Below are positions 1 to 12,781 of a DNA stretch of 64,000 nt, piece after piece. Origin of the DNA: Pascua guehoae (taxonomy: Eukaryota > Basidiomycota > Tremellomycetes > Trichosporonales > Trichosporonaceae). Both the position numbers and the translations under genes were made by a program. Below the pieces are notes generated by a model that worked only from the letters and a program-made list of their open reading frames with translations, ran no database searches and was not told where the DNA came from. Within the stretch, counting starts at the first letter, position 1; the number at the start of each line of letters is the position of its first letter. The stretch is from the NCBI GenBank assembly GCA_001600415.1, contig BCJX01000001.1, positions 3,781,548 to 3,845,547 of the forward strand. Direction: 5' to 3'.

Positions 1-3000
1 GCAGGAGCGCAGGAGGGGGCCAGGCATGGAGGCATGCGGCCTGCTGCCGAGCCCAGAAAAAGTCTCCGAACGTTGGACGCTCAGGTCCCGTGCACACGGC
101 GTCCCTTGCAAAGGCCGCTCGCTCCACTCAACTTTGTTGCCACAAAACTCACCACTTGACATCATCCCGCCACCACCCTCACTGCTCGGACCCACATGTA
201 TTCGGTCGTCACCACCAACCTCACAACCACCATCCGCATCGCCTTATTCCAGCAGTCCGCTTGGAAAAAAGGTAGCGACAATCAGCGGTGTGGAACGGCG
301 GGTGGCGAATAGTGCATGCAAACGTGTTCCAGGAAACGGGATTCGGACCTCTGCTCCTCAACGTGCGTCTCTCACTGATATCAAGCCTCGAGGACCAGCA
401 TTCGCCCGCGGCATGTGCTCCGCCCGTGTACCGTAACAGGAACAGGCGTCTGCTTTCACGTCCAATTCTGTTTTTAATGCGGGTGAATGCCACTCTTGGC
501 GTTACAAACCCTGGTCGCAAACGGCCCTTCAACGCGGCAGTCGTCTCGGGCATCTAACCGTCTACGGATAGCAGCTGTGCGAGCGGAGGGGGGTTGCGGA
601 TCTGAAATGAACCCCTTGGGGTGATGGCAATTACCAACTCGTGTGATGTTGGGCTGACTTTCGGTCGGCGGGTTGTCAGAGGTGAGGCTCATCGGGCCAA
701 CCAAGAGAGGTGCCAAGGGAAGGGTCGGGTCGGGCCCGCCGGCTTGGAGGCTAGATCCCCTCGTGTCAATGTGGACGCACAGAGAGTGGAAGGTTGTTTG
801 CCCCAAGCTCCAGCGACGTCGGCCAAGAAACGCCCGACTGGGTCGACGGCTGATGGCTAATTATCATGCCACAACTGCCACGCCACGTCGGCTGCCACAC
901 TCTGACAAGGATCATGACCTCGTACTCGCAGCATCTTAGACGGCTAGATGTCAACTTTGGCAGCCACATGCAATGTGTATTGTATGGTTTGTACCCACTT
1001 GTTTTGTAGCCCAGGTCCCGATACATTGCGCTGCGGGATCCGCCTCCGGTTAGCCTCACTGTATTCTCCAGCCTCGCAGCCACTCTCCAGCCTCATGACA
1101 GGGTTGTACCACTCTTGGATCGCTTTTTATTTGTATTTCATCGGCTTTGGCAATTTCACAATTAAAAGACCGAAATACGCTGGTACCTGCCATTCGGCCA
1201 TCTTTCCAGCTAGACACGAGCTTATGCGTCCACCGTAGACTACAACACCACAGCTGGACTGGATGAAAATTCCGACGTATGGTTTCATTCTGGATACTTT
1301 TGCATGGAGAAATGATGTTTATGGTGTGAGAGGCATGGAAACGGGATGCGGTGAGGGTGACGTAGCGACGACCCATGACGAGTTTGCGACAAATACGAAA
1401 TGGTTGGCTGGGACGGTGGTAAAATGGGCAAAAAGGGTTCAATATGGTTGTGGAGCACCTCCAACCCCGAGCCGTCCGATTCTCAGAGGTGGGGGTACAC
1501 TACTCATCCTTCATCCATCGCAGCTCTTCCAACTTGTCACAAAATATCTCACCGTCGTAAGGATCTGCGGAATGACATGTGAGTAGATGGATTTTGGGAA
1601 GAGCTCTCATATCGCTCCGTGCTGACTGGAAAGATGATAGGATTGTTGGTTTGAATGAACGCCTGTGTCTGAGCAGAGGGGCGACTTCTCCAGAGCTTCA
1701 TACCGCACGTCAAACATTACTCATCTTGGTCTTCTGCAAGAGTGACGGGCCGTGAACTGAACGACATCAGGGATGTCATGGCCGATGGAACGAGATAACG
1801 AGCCCGAGACCCGCTGTGGGTCGACCGACGCATTTGGAGGCGAACCAAGTCAGGAGCTGCTCGGCAACTGGTGGGCCAAATGCCTTGCGGGCAGATCTAC
1901 AAATGCTGGGAGGGTGCAAAGACCTAGGTGACATCAGCCCACCATTGCCGATGCGGCACGGAGACAACGAGAGGCCGACGGATGACGGTTCGGATTGCCA
2001 GGCGAACAGCACCAGGCATGGTCCGACAACAGCAAGTGCGCGGGCGGCCAAAGCTCTCCAGTGCGGATTGGCAAATGATGGCGACGCATCACGCTGTGAG
2101 CTACCACACGCATGGCTGGGTTGCGGTGGCAGGGAACAGAAGAACCAAGATACAGCCCATGAATCATTGGCAAGAGCGACGTGTTTGGCTGCGAGAGTTG
2201 CACCGAGTTGGTACGTCTGGGCGTGTTCGTTTGGCATTGGGGCGTCAGCTACTCTGGAAACGTCAGATCCGTCCCTGATCACCAACGCTTCAGGACAGGA
2301 ATCCCAAGGCTGGAGCATGAGTGGTTGGAAGAGAAGGCGCGGCGTGGTACGGGGAAGAGACAGGCCATATGGGGGCATTCCGTGATGAGAATGGTGGGCA
2401 TACCTGTCGAGTAGCTAGTGCGTCCTGTCATTCTGGCCTTGACATTTTTGGTCATCCCCCCATAGCTACGACGAAGAGTATAGCAGCGCGTCATGATGAC
2501 TGACTCGCAAACGGCGAGGTTGCTGGCTTGGAGGATGGTGAGAGCACGTCTGCAGCCAAGAAATAGGGTGTAATACCGGATTGTTGCCCTGTGCGGGGTA
2601 TGCCCTAGCCACGGCGGCGTGTGGATGCATCGAGTTGCCGAGAATCGCCTTTACAGACGTTGCTATACCTTGTTCTCGCTCTTGCCACTCGTCGCTCGTC
2701 ATTGTGACTCCAGCATTCCACTCGTCTGCACAACATTCCTCACCTCCTCCGGACGTTTGATCCTCTCGAGATCAACGTCCCGAACGATCTCGCGGTCAGC
2801 CTGATGGCGGTGGGTTCCAGCATTCCAGTCCGAGTTCCCACTGTACGGTGGGAGTCGTCCATCCTCGTCATTTTCTCCGCCCAACATTCCGTCTCCGGTA
2901 CATTCCGAGCGCTACTTCCGTACCCCGTGCGGAAGTAGCGGGGTGCCCACGCCGAGCGTCGGGATGATGGTGACGACGGCTCCGATGACGCTGTGAGCTT

Positions 3001-4600
3001 TTCCCCCGGCCCTTGCAGGTCTCGTCCGACCATCAGCCATTTTTGTCCTCGGCCCTCCGCTACATCCATCGCGCTACAGCCCGCTCCACAGCGGCGTGAG
3101 CTCTGGATGCGCTCGGCGCTGTGTGCGCGCGGGCATCGGTGAGCCTAACAGCGGTGGACCAGGCTGAACCGACAGCGGCGGAAAGTGTCCGAAAAGCGTT
3201 GCGCACCAGTCTACCGGCGGCCAGATTGCCGCGTTGCGCTCAGTGTGCACCACATGACCGCAGGAGCCCATAGATCATGGTCTACCCCAGTAAGAGGCTA
3301 TTATGGTGCGCCCCGTCATCGTTGGTAGTGTCATGGCTGATCCTCTAGGTGACGCGCGGACCAGAACCACCCCCCAAAGGCGACTCCGAGCCTGGAGAGG
3401 AGGGGGAATGCCACCAGCTTGGCTCCGATACCACCTTGCGGACTGTGTTTGTGCCGCAGCGCACTGTCCAGGTGACGCGGCGAGGGTGCAGTGGCCGTCA
3501 CTAGTATCCCTACGCGCTACCACCTCGTAGCATGGGCTGTGATGATGACCCGCGCGACTGTACCTCACGGCCGACTCTGTACTAGACTGGATCGGACATG
3601 CCATCTGACGGTTCCGCGGCCCCTTTCTGAGTTGTGTATGTGCTCCTATGCGCTGTTCAGGTCATGGGGTGATGGTGAGATGACCATCACTGCCATCCCC
3701 ACACGCTACCACATCGTGGAATGGTGGTGACGATGATATAGAGTGTGGATGGTAGCTACTCATCTCTTCGGGGCATTGGCCCCGGCATATGGCAACTGAA
3801 CACGGCGCACACCTTCAATGTATTCCATAAACTGACAAACGACTATCATCGTCATGATGACCAAGCCTAGTCCTCGTCGGATGGTCAGGATAGCCTGGTG
3901 GGGCAGAGCGTCTGTCATGGGAGACGGAGTGAGGGTGGTGCGAGCCCAGGCTTCCGGACGAGGGAATGGAGTCGCTCTGCTTGCTTCGGAGTGTAGCTGA
4001 ACAGGGCTCTAGCGCCGTCGTGGTGATAGAGAGCAAGGCAAGCTGTTGTACATGTCGCTGGGAGAGACTGACGGTCGTTGCTGGCGAGGACAAGGATGGA
4101 AGAATGCGGTGGAAGTGTGACATCCAGGGTTGCCAGCGTGGAGCGGCGTTGTGCGGTGGCTGGGCGCTCTTTCCGAGGTCAATGGCCGCCCCTCGCCCCG
4201 CACCTGTTCGGTACGAGTGACGAGGTGCACCATACATGCCGCTGACGATGGTATGTACACTATGAGCATAGCACGCAGCGTTGGCCGCAAGTGGGACGGC
4301 CGTCGATGCGGGATGGCATGGATGCGCAGTCGGGAGACAGGGTGTAGGCGAACAAGGCCATGACGGCGTGGGTGGAACTCTCGGGGCGGCCAAACGACAT
4401 TCACCAACGCGTCACCGCCGTTCAAGTGATGCGATATACACATCCGCGCGCATACAGCGCGCACGCACACCCACAGCGTCCCGAGACATGGTGGTCGTGT
4501 TTGCCAACACCATCGGCGCGGTGACGGCCTGCAACCGTCTTCACCTCGACACTCTCGGGGGCAAGTCCCACGCCAAATGCCCCTCAACCTATGGGCGTGG
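1..4600. other. No supportable gene; GC-rich unique DNA
   Basis: Open frames occur on both strands, for example overlapping frames of about 190-200 codons at 1776-2385 and a 282-codon minus frame at 4009-4857. None carries a recognisable domain, and opposed frames of similar length are expected in GC-rich DNA. I saw no joined exons with a family match, no tRNA and no clear transposon ends. A sentence-like repeat (a GTGACG-type stretch followed by a CCCTACGCGCTACCAC-like stretch) occurs near 3500 and 3690, which hints at a short local duplication. The stretch may be intergenic, untranslated or a decayed element; I cannot tell which. Confidence 0.4.
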
Positions 4601-7600
4601 GCCTGCCTGACATCCTTCTTCTTCCCTATGAAAGACCAGCCCCCGACGTTCCCCCTTGACCTCGGTCTGCACGTCCCCCACAGCGCCGGTTGCCCGCCGC
4701 TCGAGCTCTCCTCCGCTGCCTCAGCGGACGCCCATCCTTGGCCTTCAAGGGCGTGCTCCTGCTGGCGGGATGGATGGATTCTCGACTCCGACCCTTCTAA
4801 CTTCATCTTCCGCAGCGCTTTCCAGACTTCACCCCGTCCCCTGCAGACTCGATCCATCCGCGAGGACTACAGCGTGTGAGGGCCAACGGCCGTGTGCGTA
4901 CCATCGAGATTCTTTGCAAAGGCCCATGGTCCTCGGTCTGAGGCTTCCTCGAGCGAGACAACTTTCCGTGCGCTCGTCTCGCACTCCCATCACAGCGACA
5001 GGTGATGATCAGCTGCCGGTACGCCTCTACATCAAAGTCTATGGCGAGTTCCGAGTCCCCAGACTCTCATCACCCAACATCGCTCTGTCTCTCTCCCTTC
5101 GTCGACGTCGCTGGACCCCCCCTCCATCATATCCCCCGCCCCCAAATCCCCTACCCTGTCGAAACTCTACCCATCCCCTCATTTTTTCCACGAGAAAAGA
5201 AGGTCCATGACCGAGCCCATCCTCGATGCCCACGTTGGAAAGTCCTCGATGAGTTTTCCACAGTCCTGTCCACCTCCGAGTCTCAAATATCCTCGCACCC
5301 GATGGCTCTCCTATCCCCACACCTCCTTCGTCTCAAACCGATTACTGTCTTTGTTCCCCCGTATCGTCTCCGGCCCGAAACGCCTCTTCCAGCGACATCC
5401 ATGATATCCCATTTGTCATCCTAAGCCCCTTCGTACTCTACTCGAACCCAAGCCTTCGCCGAGTCTCTGCTACGTCTGCCCTCTCTGACGGTGAGCACCA
5501 TCTTGTGCTGCAACTATGGATCCTTCACCTCTTTCTTCTCAGTCCTTCTCTCTCTAGAACCTCTAGAAGCACGTGCGTCCTCAGATTGTCAGGCGTTCTC
5601 ATTGAATGAACACGTCCCCACTCATGGCCCATAGCCGGTGTTCATCATCCGTTTATCTGCACGCTATGTCTCGCCACGGTGGACGTACACCGCCTCTACC
5701 GCGCTCCACATCATACCTACCTTCGTCCTCAGTGCCTAGCACCGTCTGTGGTGTGTTTGACGTCGTACCCAGAACGCTCCATAGCCATACAGTCATAGAT
5801 ATCTTGGTCAGTCTCTACCACCCAACCCTATCGTTCTGTCTGTCCACCCATGACGAGCTCGTGACCATCAAGTCGTTGGTCGGCAGTGATTGCCAGAGCA
5901 GTGCCGGTCGCTTCCTTGTCTCGCTGTGGGACAAAGTCGCCCACCTTATCCAGGGTTGGCAAGAGGGGACCGAGCCCAAACCCCGTCCACTAGGAAGGGG
6001 CTCTCCTTCACCAACCTGCCCTAAGTCTTGGGTGCTCAAGCGATGAAGCTATGGATAGTAATTGGTGATGCTCTCTGATGTACAGCAACAGAAGAATTGC
6101 CCTCCCTACCCGAGACGCGATGAAGTGCAGTGTTTCTTCAGACAACCGTCAGCCTTGTGTCGCTCGCACCACTCTGCACTCCTAGTGATTGGTAATTCGT
6201 GTTACAAATTGTCAGCCATGCCTTCCGAGTCAGCCCTCGAAGCCACCCATGAGCCTTCACTGGCGATCCACCACCCCAACAACGTGCTGCAACATGAGGA
6301 TGACTTTCTTCGAGCTCAATAGAAGACGAAGCATCACTGGGTACCTCTCTTATCCTCACTAGTATCCTTGTCAGCTCCTAGTCGATGTCATCCCCAGCCT
6401 CAAACTTTCTTCACTTGTCTAGCTGTGAGTCTGTCATTGGTGTCGTCGTCAATCAGGTCAGTCTCGTGCTCAAAGTCATCACTATCCGGGTAGGCATACC
6501 CCGTGGCCAGTCTCCTCACCCGGTGTGGCCTATCCTCTTGTCCCTCACTCGCTCGTGCTCAGCCTTGTCGGCAGTGTAGTTAGTTACCCAGGTCAGCCTC
6601 GTCCCCAATCTTCCAGAGCACGTCCTGCCCCCTTGTCTCCCTGCGATCCTCTCGGTAGTCTCATCGATGGTCAACCGCGTCATCTTCAATGCCAAGTTAG
6701 TATCCTCTTCAAACTCTTCACTAGTCTCGTCAACTGTTGGCCGCAAAACGTGCCCGACCATCAGTACCTTCACATCCGTCACCCGTTTCTCGTCCTCTCC
6801 TCGTCTCTCCCGCCGTCCTGGTCAACTTGGTCGTCACTTGTCATGATTTGGTTAGTCTGGTCGGCCAGGTCAGCTTTGCTCTCAATCTCAACCTTACATC
6901 CCTCCCCCTCTCCTCGCCAGCCTCCCCGTCCATGTCAGTCTTCTCTTCGTCAATCGTGGACCATCTCGAGCATCTTCCACTTGTCATCATCCCCCTCACG
7001 CTGCGCCTCCCGGCCCGCCTCTTTGTCAAGCTTGACTTGCATCCTCATGTCAAGCTTTCTCCAACAAGCTGAACACCAATCACCGATACAACCCCGTGCG
7101 TGGTCACTTCCTGAAACCTACCTCCAGAACGTGGGGGTTCTCTCTCTATCGAACGGCTTCTGTACTACCCCGCTTACCTCCTGCAGATCTCTGAAACTAC
7201 AATCTTCTTTACCGGGGCTGCTCCACTCGAGCCATTGTATACCGACCTCGGTCACCTCCTCGTTACCGTCCTCATCCACTATGAACATGTTGCTCTGCTT
7301 CATCCCCCCACTGAGGTCTCGCCAATAACGCTCGAGGTCTCTCTTTGTGAAACCAGTCTCTCGTTCCCGAACCAGTTTCTCATCATTCTAGAACCTGTCT
7401 CTGCTTCCAGAACCATCCTCGCGTTCCAGAAGCCATCGTCCGCTATCACTCCTTCCGGCACCACTGTCTCGCCATGGAGAAACCATGTCTCGCCAATGAA
7501 ATGTGTAGCCATTCCGGATCCGATGTCTCGCTTGCGGTCAATCGTGACTATATGTCTCACAACGTCCCCAGATGTGCGCTTAGCGTCGTCACGCAAGCTC

Positions 7601-8707
7601 ATGCCTCTTGCCAAGCTCTATCCTTGGATGCTTCCAAGTGTTGTCGTGCTCGGGGTTTGTGCAACTTGGAACTCATGATGCAGCTCGGGCCTCGCGTAGC
7701 TCAGCACTCAGAAAGCTTTGTACTCGAGTAGTACTCGAGTACCTCTACGCTCAAGTAACACTCGGGTACCTCTACTCTCGAGCAGTTCAGACATCGTTCA
7801 GAACGAGCCCGAGTAGCTCAACCTTCGTATGGCCTGGCGCTCGACGAGTTCACCCTTCGTGTTGGTCCTCGCGTCTTGCTCACTCGACTCTCGTGCAACC
7901 CAGTCGTCGTGTAGCTCAGCGTCCACGTAGCTCGACACGTGTAGCGCAGTCTTCGTCGAGCACCTTCAACCTTCACCGAGGAGCTAACTCCCCAGCAGAG
8001 CCTTAGTCAAGAGTCCTGGGCGAGAGCAGAGACCCAATCGGGAACAGAGTCCTAATCGGGAAACCATCTTTCAGCGCTCGGCAACCCCACCCCGAGTAAC
8101 TCAATGGTTATGCAGCCCAGCCCTCGAGCTCACAGTGCCATGTAGCAAGCCCACACATAGCTCAACCCCAGCCAGCTCGAGTATTCGAGAGCTCAGACAC
8201 CAAGCTTGGACCGCTTACAACTTTGTATTAGCCTCTCGCTCCTCACTTACCTGTACATCTCCACCACGCTTCTCCTCCCTCTACTCCGAGCAGTCAGACA
8301 ATAACTTTGTTAGTAACATGGTTTCCTCCCAGAGTAAGAGACAGCTCTCTCCAGCTTCAAGCCAAGCACGACTGATCAAAGGTGCAACGGTCGTGGCCAA
8401 CTCTGCCTCCTTCCTACTCCTGTGCACCTCAACCATCTTCTACTACAATAACATGCTGACATCTCACGACCGTCGCAATGACCGACTGTCCCCTCTTACA
8501 TGGCCGTGGCCGCTGCACATCTACACCTACGTTGGCTTTTACCTCTACCTCTCGTCTGGAGAGCACACTGAAGGGCTGGCGAATCATGTCGTGTCCTTTT
8601 TCCGCCTCTCGCGTCGTCGGTATGTCGACATCCTCTGATCACGTCTGTGCTGCTGATCACGGGTCCGCTGGGCGCGTCTCGCAAACCCAGACTCCGTGCT
8701 AGTACGG
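4601..8707. other. Pyrimidine-rich, degenerate repeat-like stretch without a gene
   Basis: The plus strand is strongly C/T-rich. It contains many loosely repeated words: GTCAGTCTCGTC-like runs at about 6380-7080, TTCCAGAACC-like units with a spacing near 28 bases at about 7340-7450, and GTAGCTCAGC/CTCGAGTAG words at about 7690-7960. Long open frames here (for example 267 codons at 6525-7328) are low-complexity and have no domain. It may be a decayed repeat array, a non-coding transcript or the 3' neighbourhood of the BolA gene. Confidence 0.35.
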
Positions 8708-10038
8708 CTATGCGGCGGCGACACGCGCCTCCTCGCGCTCCCACTCCTCGGGCGTCTTGAGGCGGAGGCTGAGGGCGTGCAAGCCGCTGTTCTCAAATTC
8801 GTCCTTGAGCAGCGAGTTGACCAGGCGGTGGCGAGCCACGAGGCTCTTGCCGGCGAAAGCCTCGGAGACCATTGCGACCGCAAAGTCTGGAGGCGGTGAT
8901 CAGGGAGGCGAGGGCGTTGAAGGTTGAGGGAGGCCAAACGTATAGCGAACGAGCAGACCGAGGGTGCATCGTTCCGCCAGTGGCATTGGCGTATAGCCCA
9001 TCGGTAAAGACGCAAGTGGCAAAGCCGCGGTCGAAACGAGATAGTACGGGTGTGGTCGGTGGCAGGAGTTCGGGGTAGGCGAGACAGGACCAGAAAGAGG
9101 TCAAAGCAGCACAAGGGCGAGCAGTCGGTTGATCACAGGGCATCAGGTCGGAGATCGCGAGCGCGTTGAGTAATCAACATGGTCAAGTCGGTGCCAAGAG
9201 TGACGTGCGTGCACGAATTGCCCAGCACAAGTCGGTCGCAAGGACACGGTGGCGTGGGAAGTAACAGGGCGTGATCGATTGCCGGTGGCGAGCCCGAGGT
9301 GCGACCGAGTGAAGCAGGTGTGTCACGCGGGTAGCGGATCGTGAACAAGCGCGCAAGCACAGAGATGGAGGGTGCGAGAAGCATGGCGACGCGGAGCGAG
9401 GGATATCAGATAACGGGAGGACTCGTCAGCATTTGTCTGAGACATTTTCCACCGAGTCGGAAAACTCACGCGTCTCACCCGACCCGCCGCCGATGGCGCG
9501 CATGGGGGCGTGGTGGGAGTGTTTGCTCGAGTCGTTGGAGATGCGGATGAGGGATGGCTGGAAAGCAGTCATGAGCTTGGGGAGTCAGTGCTGTTACTTG
9601 GGCTGTGGGATGGTTGTGGTCGTGGTGATGTGGGGACTGGGCTGGCCCCGAGAGAGTGAGAGTGTGGTCTACCCGCAGTGCCGTCGGTCTGGGGGCACGC
9701 TACACGTCTCGAGCTGTGCAACGTACAAGCTCACGAGGTATCGCATCTGAGCAAAGATATCATGGACAGAGCTCCGGGGACGCACGTCCGAAGCCTGGCG
9801 CCGGGGACTGCGAGCGGCAAGCGACTACGGGCTCCCATTTTCGTTGGGGATAGAAACTCACCTTGCTCTGAATCGACGTCTCGACGGGACCGGGGACACG
9901 CAGGGCGCTGCGGCCGCCCGCAGCAGTACTGGCGGAGAGGGACTGGGACATGACGGCGGCGTGGGGCGTAGAGGAGGCGGGGCGGAGGGTGGTGAGCCAC
10001 AGGCGGTTCAGGAGGGAGGGACCACGCGGGGAGAGCAT
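8708..10038 (-). CDS. BolA family protein, probably mitochondrial (three exons)
   Basis: BolA proteins work with monothiol glutaredoxins in iron-sulfur cluster handling; fungal mitochondrial members help load clusters onto client enzymes. Exons read on the minus strand at 10038-9862, 9575-9470 and 8886-8708, joining in phase to about 153 residues. The N-terminus (MLSPRGPSLLNRLWLTTLRP) is basic and hydroxylated, like a mitochondrial presequence. The BolA core follows: GPVETSIQSK, ISNDSSKHSHH, then GETHFAVAMVSEAFAGKSLV with the split His codon rebuilt across the second intron, then ARHRLVNSLL and the tail GLHALSLRLKTPEEWE. The two introns (286 and 583 bases) are long for a short gene. It is divergent from the J-protein gene at 10530. 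The family call is firm; mitochondrial location is inferred from the leader. Confidence 0.9.
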
Positions 10039-10529
10039 ACTCGGCGGCGCCGGGGGTGAGGTGGGGTCGAGGGCGTGGGGGTTTGGTAGGACGCGCGACG
10101 AGGGTGAGGGAGACTTTGGTGTGGTTTGTTGCGGACGACGATGTCGAAGAGTTTGGGATTAGTGGTGTGTATGTGGTGAGGATGGGTGGTTTGGGTTTGA
10201 GCGGGCGGCGAGAGTGGGGCGTGGGCGGGGATGAGCGGCCGACTGGGCAGAGTGGTGACGGTGATCCTTTTACTGATTGGTTATCAGATTGGACACGCTA
10301 AAACTACCACCTTCGGTGGCGACGGAACCAAATTGGAATTGGCCACCCACGACTGATAGCCGAGCCGACCAAGCCGGTCAAGCCGATAAAAAAATGCCAC
10401 GTGCGCCACGTCATTGTTTTCGACCTCTCGTCGTTTAGGTGGCAACTTGATCCGCTGCAACCTCACCAACTCGTACCACAAGCCTTACTCATCTCCTCAC
10501 TCTCTCTCCCTCTATTCCACGCAAGCACG
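10039..10529. promoter_or_regulatory. Divergent intergenic region between BolA and the J-protein gene
   Basis: About 490 bases separate the two start codons, so both promoters must lie here. The half nearer the J-protein gene turns A/T-richer and contains CCACGTGCGCCACGTCATTG. A pyrimidine-rich stretch (CTCTCTCTCCCTC) lies just before the ATG at 10530, as is usual for fungal leaders. No factor site can be assigned with certainty. Confidence 0.4.
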
Positions 10530-12069
10530 ATGGCGCTCCTATCCGAGGAAGAAGCCGCGATCGACGTGTACTCGGCCCTCGAGCTCGACTCGTCCGCGAC
10601 GGACAAGGACGTGCAGCGCGCGTTTAGGAAAAAGTCGCTCAAATGCCATCCCGACCGGCACCCGGGTCCCGAGGCGGCGGCCCAGTTCCGAGTCATCTCG
10701 CTCGCACTCGAGATGCTCTTGGATCCCGCCAAGCGCGCGTATATTGACAAGCGGAAGGAGCAGGATCGCGCGGCGGCCGAGCGGCGCTCGGCAATGGACG
10801 CGAAACGCAAGGCCGGTGTAGATGTAAGTCGTCGTGTTTCTGACGTCTTTGTTGTTGTGAAACTGCGGTGTGAGGCTACGTGCTCTTGGGGGTGTGCGTA
10901 TTGTCCCTATGGCGTGGCGGTCCCCACACATTGACCTGATAAGGGTAGTCTCCATCTCCCAGTTGAGCTGGTCTGGCTGCGGATTGTTTTGGTTACACTA
11001 CTCGCGTGCGCGTGTGCGCGGCAGTCGTTTCCAGCACTAGCGCCAGTTTCTCTCGATCGCTTGCTCTCAATTCTCATCCACACTGTGATGCTGACGTGTC
11101 CAGGACCTCCGCCGTCGGGAAGAAGAGGCCGCCAAACGGGCGCGCACGGCGGCCGACGAGCGCCGCGCCAAGGCCGCCGAGGAGGAAGTGCGCGAGGCCG
11201 GGCGGCGTCTTGTCGAAGAGGCGCGTCTTGCGCGTGAAGCAGCCGCCCGCCGTGCGAGCAAGGCGAGCGCAGACGCCAGCGGGCCACGAGCGTCTAGTGG
11301 AGACAGAGGTGCGGCTGCATCGGCGCCATCCTCATCCACATCCGCCCCACGACCACCGCCCATCTCGTCGCTCGACCTGACCCTCACCCTCGCCCTCCCG
11401 CCAGATACGACCCTCACGCAACCCGCCCTCGAGATTGCGCTGCAAAAGTACGGCGCTGTCGCGGCCGTCCTCATGTCCGCGGCCAAGCCGGGGAAGAAGC
11501 GCGGTCCCAAGGCCGTCGTCGAGTTTGCGCCGGGAAATTGGGGCGGGTGCTGGGCATGTCAGTCCGACCACTCGGGCGGTGGCAGGCCGATCGCCCCGGG
11601 TATCAAGGCCAAGTGGGCGGCGGGGAAGGAGCCCGCGTGGGTCGCGTGGGCGCAGGCACAGGGTAACGGGCAAGCCAAGTCCAGCGCTGGAGACGTGGAC
11701 GCGACGCGTAACGGGTCTGCATCGCGCAGGAACGGAAACGCGGCTGGGAATGGAGCGGGGTTGTCGAGCTTGAGTGGTCCCCCAACCTCGGCGTTTACTT
11801 CGGCACCATCATTTGCCTCTGCCCCTTCCTTTTCTTCCGCGCCCTCCTTCTCCTCCGCCCCATCATTCTCCTCTGCCCCATCGTTCGGCTCCGCCCCCGA
11901 CCTCGACGCGGCACTCTCCGCACACGAATCCTCGCGCACCGCACGGGAACGCGCCGAGGCCGACGACCGCGCACGCGCCAGCACGTACGAGAGCACCACG
12001 CTCCTCCGCATGCGACAGCGCGAGCGCGAGCGCCTCGAGGCGCAGATCCGTGCCGAGGAGGGCGAGTAG
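10530..12069 (+). CDS. DNAJC17/Cwf23-like J-domain protein with RRM-like segment
   Basis: The family comprises nuclear J proteins tied to the spliceosome. Exons at 10530-10823 and 11104-12069 join in phase 0 to 419 residues; the 280-base intron starts GTAAGT. The J domain is at about residues 11-75 with the HPD triad at 40-42 (KCHPDRHPG). A long charged Ala/Arg/Glu coiled coil follows (about 75-160). An RRM-like fold then starts near residue 188 (SLDLTLTLALPPDTTL and ALEIALQKYGAVAAVL, then VVEFAPGNWGG), and next comes a CWAC pair, which could be a metal-binding oddity. The region near 11790-11895 encodes tandem SAPSF repeats. The C-terminus is charged and helical. The family call rests on a J domain followed by a coiled coil and an RRM, the order of DNAJC17 and Cwf23. 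Confidence 0.85.
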
Positions 12070-12781
12070 GCGTGCGCCGCGTATTGTAACAGAGTGCCGT
12101 TCTACACCAGGAATCGGTGGGGGTGGAAAGAAGCACGGCAGAGAGCTGTGTCATGTTGTACATCTATAGACAGTAGAGGCTGGGGCATGACTGCTCCATG
12201 TACCGCAGTACGTTGTGGGCCCAGCGTTCTTTGGAGTCGAGCTCTGCGGCTTGTCGTCTACGAGCGTAGGCTGCTGCACCATTGGGTCTTCACATGGCAC
12301 TATCAGCGTGTCCCATGTGGTTGTTCTTGCGTAACTTGACCGACATGTGCTCGACAAGCCCTGGTACCATCAAGTAGTGTCTCCTGGGCGCTCCGTCGAG
12401 ATGATCGCACAACCCGGGTCCACGACGAGCATGAGCTCGAGCCCACTATGAATGCCAACGACCCCAGGAATCTCCTAATACCACCCTCTACAGCAGGCCA
12501 TGCTTCTGACACCAGTGGACGACAGTCTTGCAGCTGTAGTAGATTTGCATGGATTTTGTTATGTTTTTAGCAAGTTTTGCAGTTTTATCCCTATCATCGA
12601 CGTCCGAGGGGAGGCTGCTTGCCCGAGTTGCGCAGCTCACTGCAGGTCAGCCATGGCTATACAAGAGATAGTGCAAGATCTGCAGGAAAGTAGCGGGGGA
12701 GAAGAAGAGACCAGCTCGAGGTGCTCCTCAAGCGCTCCTCAACGGTAGCCCATGACCTGCCCGCCTCGTCGTTGGCGTCCA
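12070..12781. other. Intergenic region between convergent gene ends
   Basis: This stretch lies between the stop of the J-protein gene and the probable end of PAN3, so it should hold both 3' untranslated regions. I see no gene or clear repeat. The exact PAN3 boundary is uncertain because its last exon is inferred. Confidence 0.4.

Noticed and set aside
1776..2385. Overlapping frames of about 190 and 200 codons on opposite strands
   Set aside because: Neither shows a domain, a joined exon or a leader; opposed frames of equal length are expected by composition.
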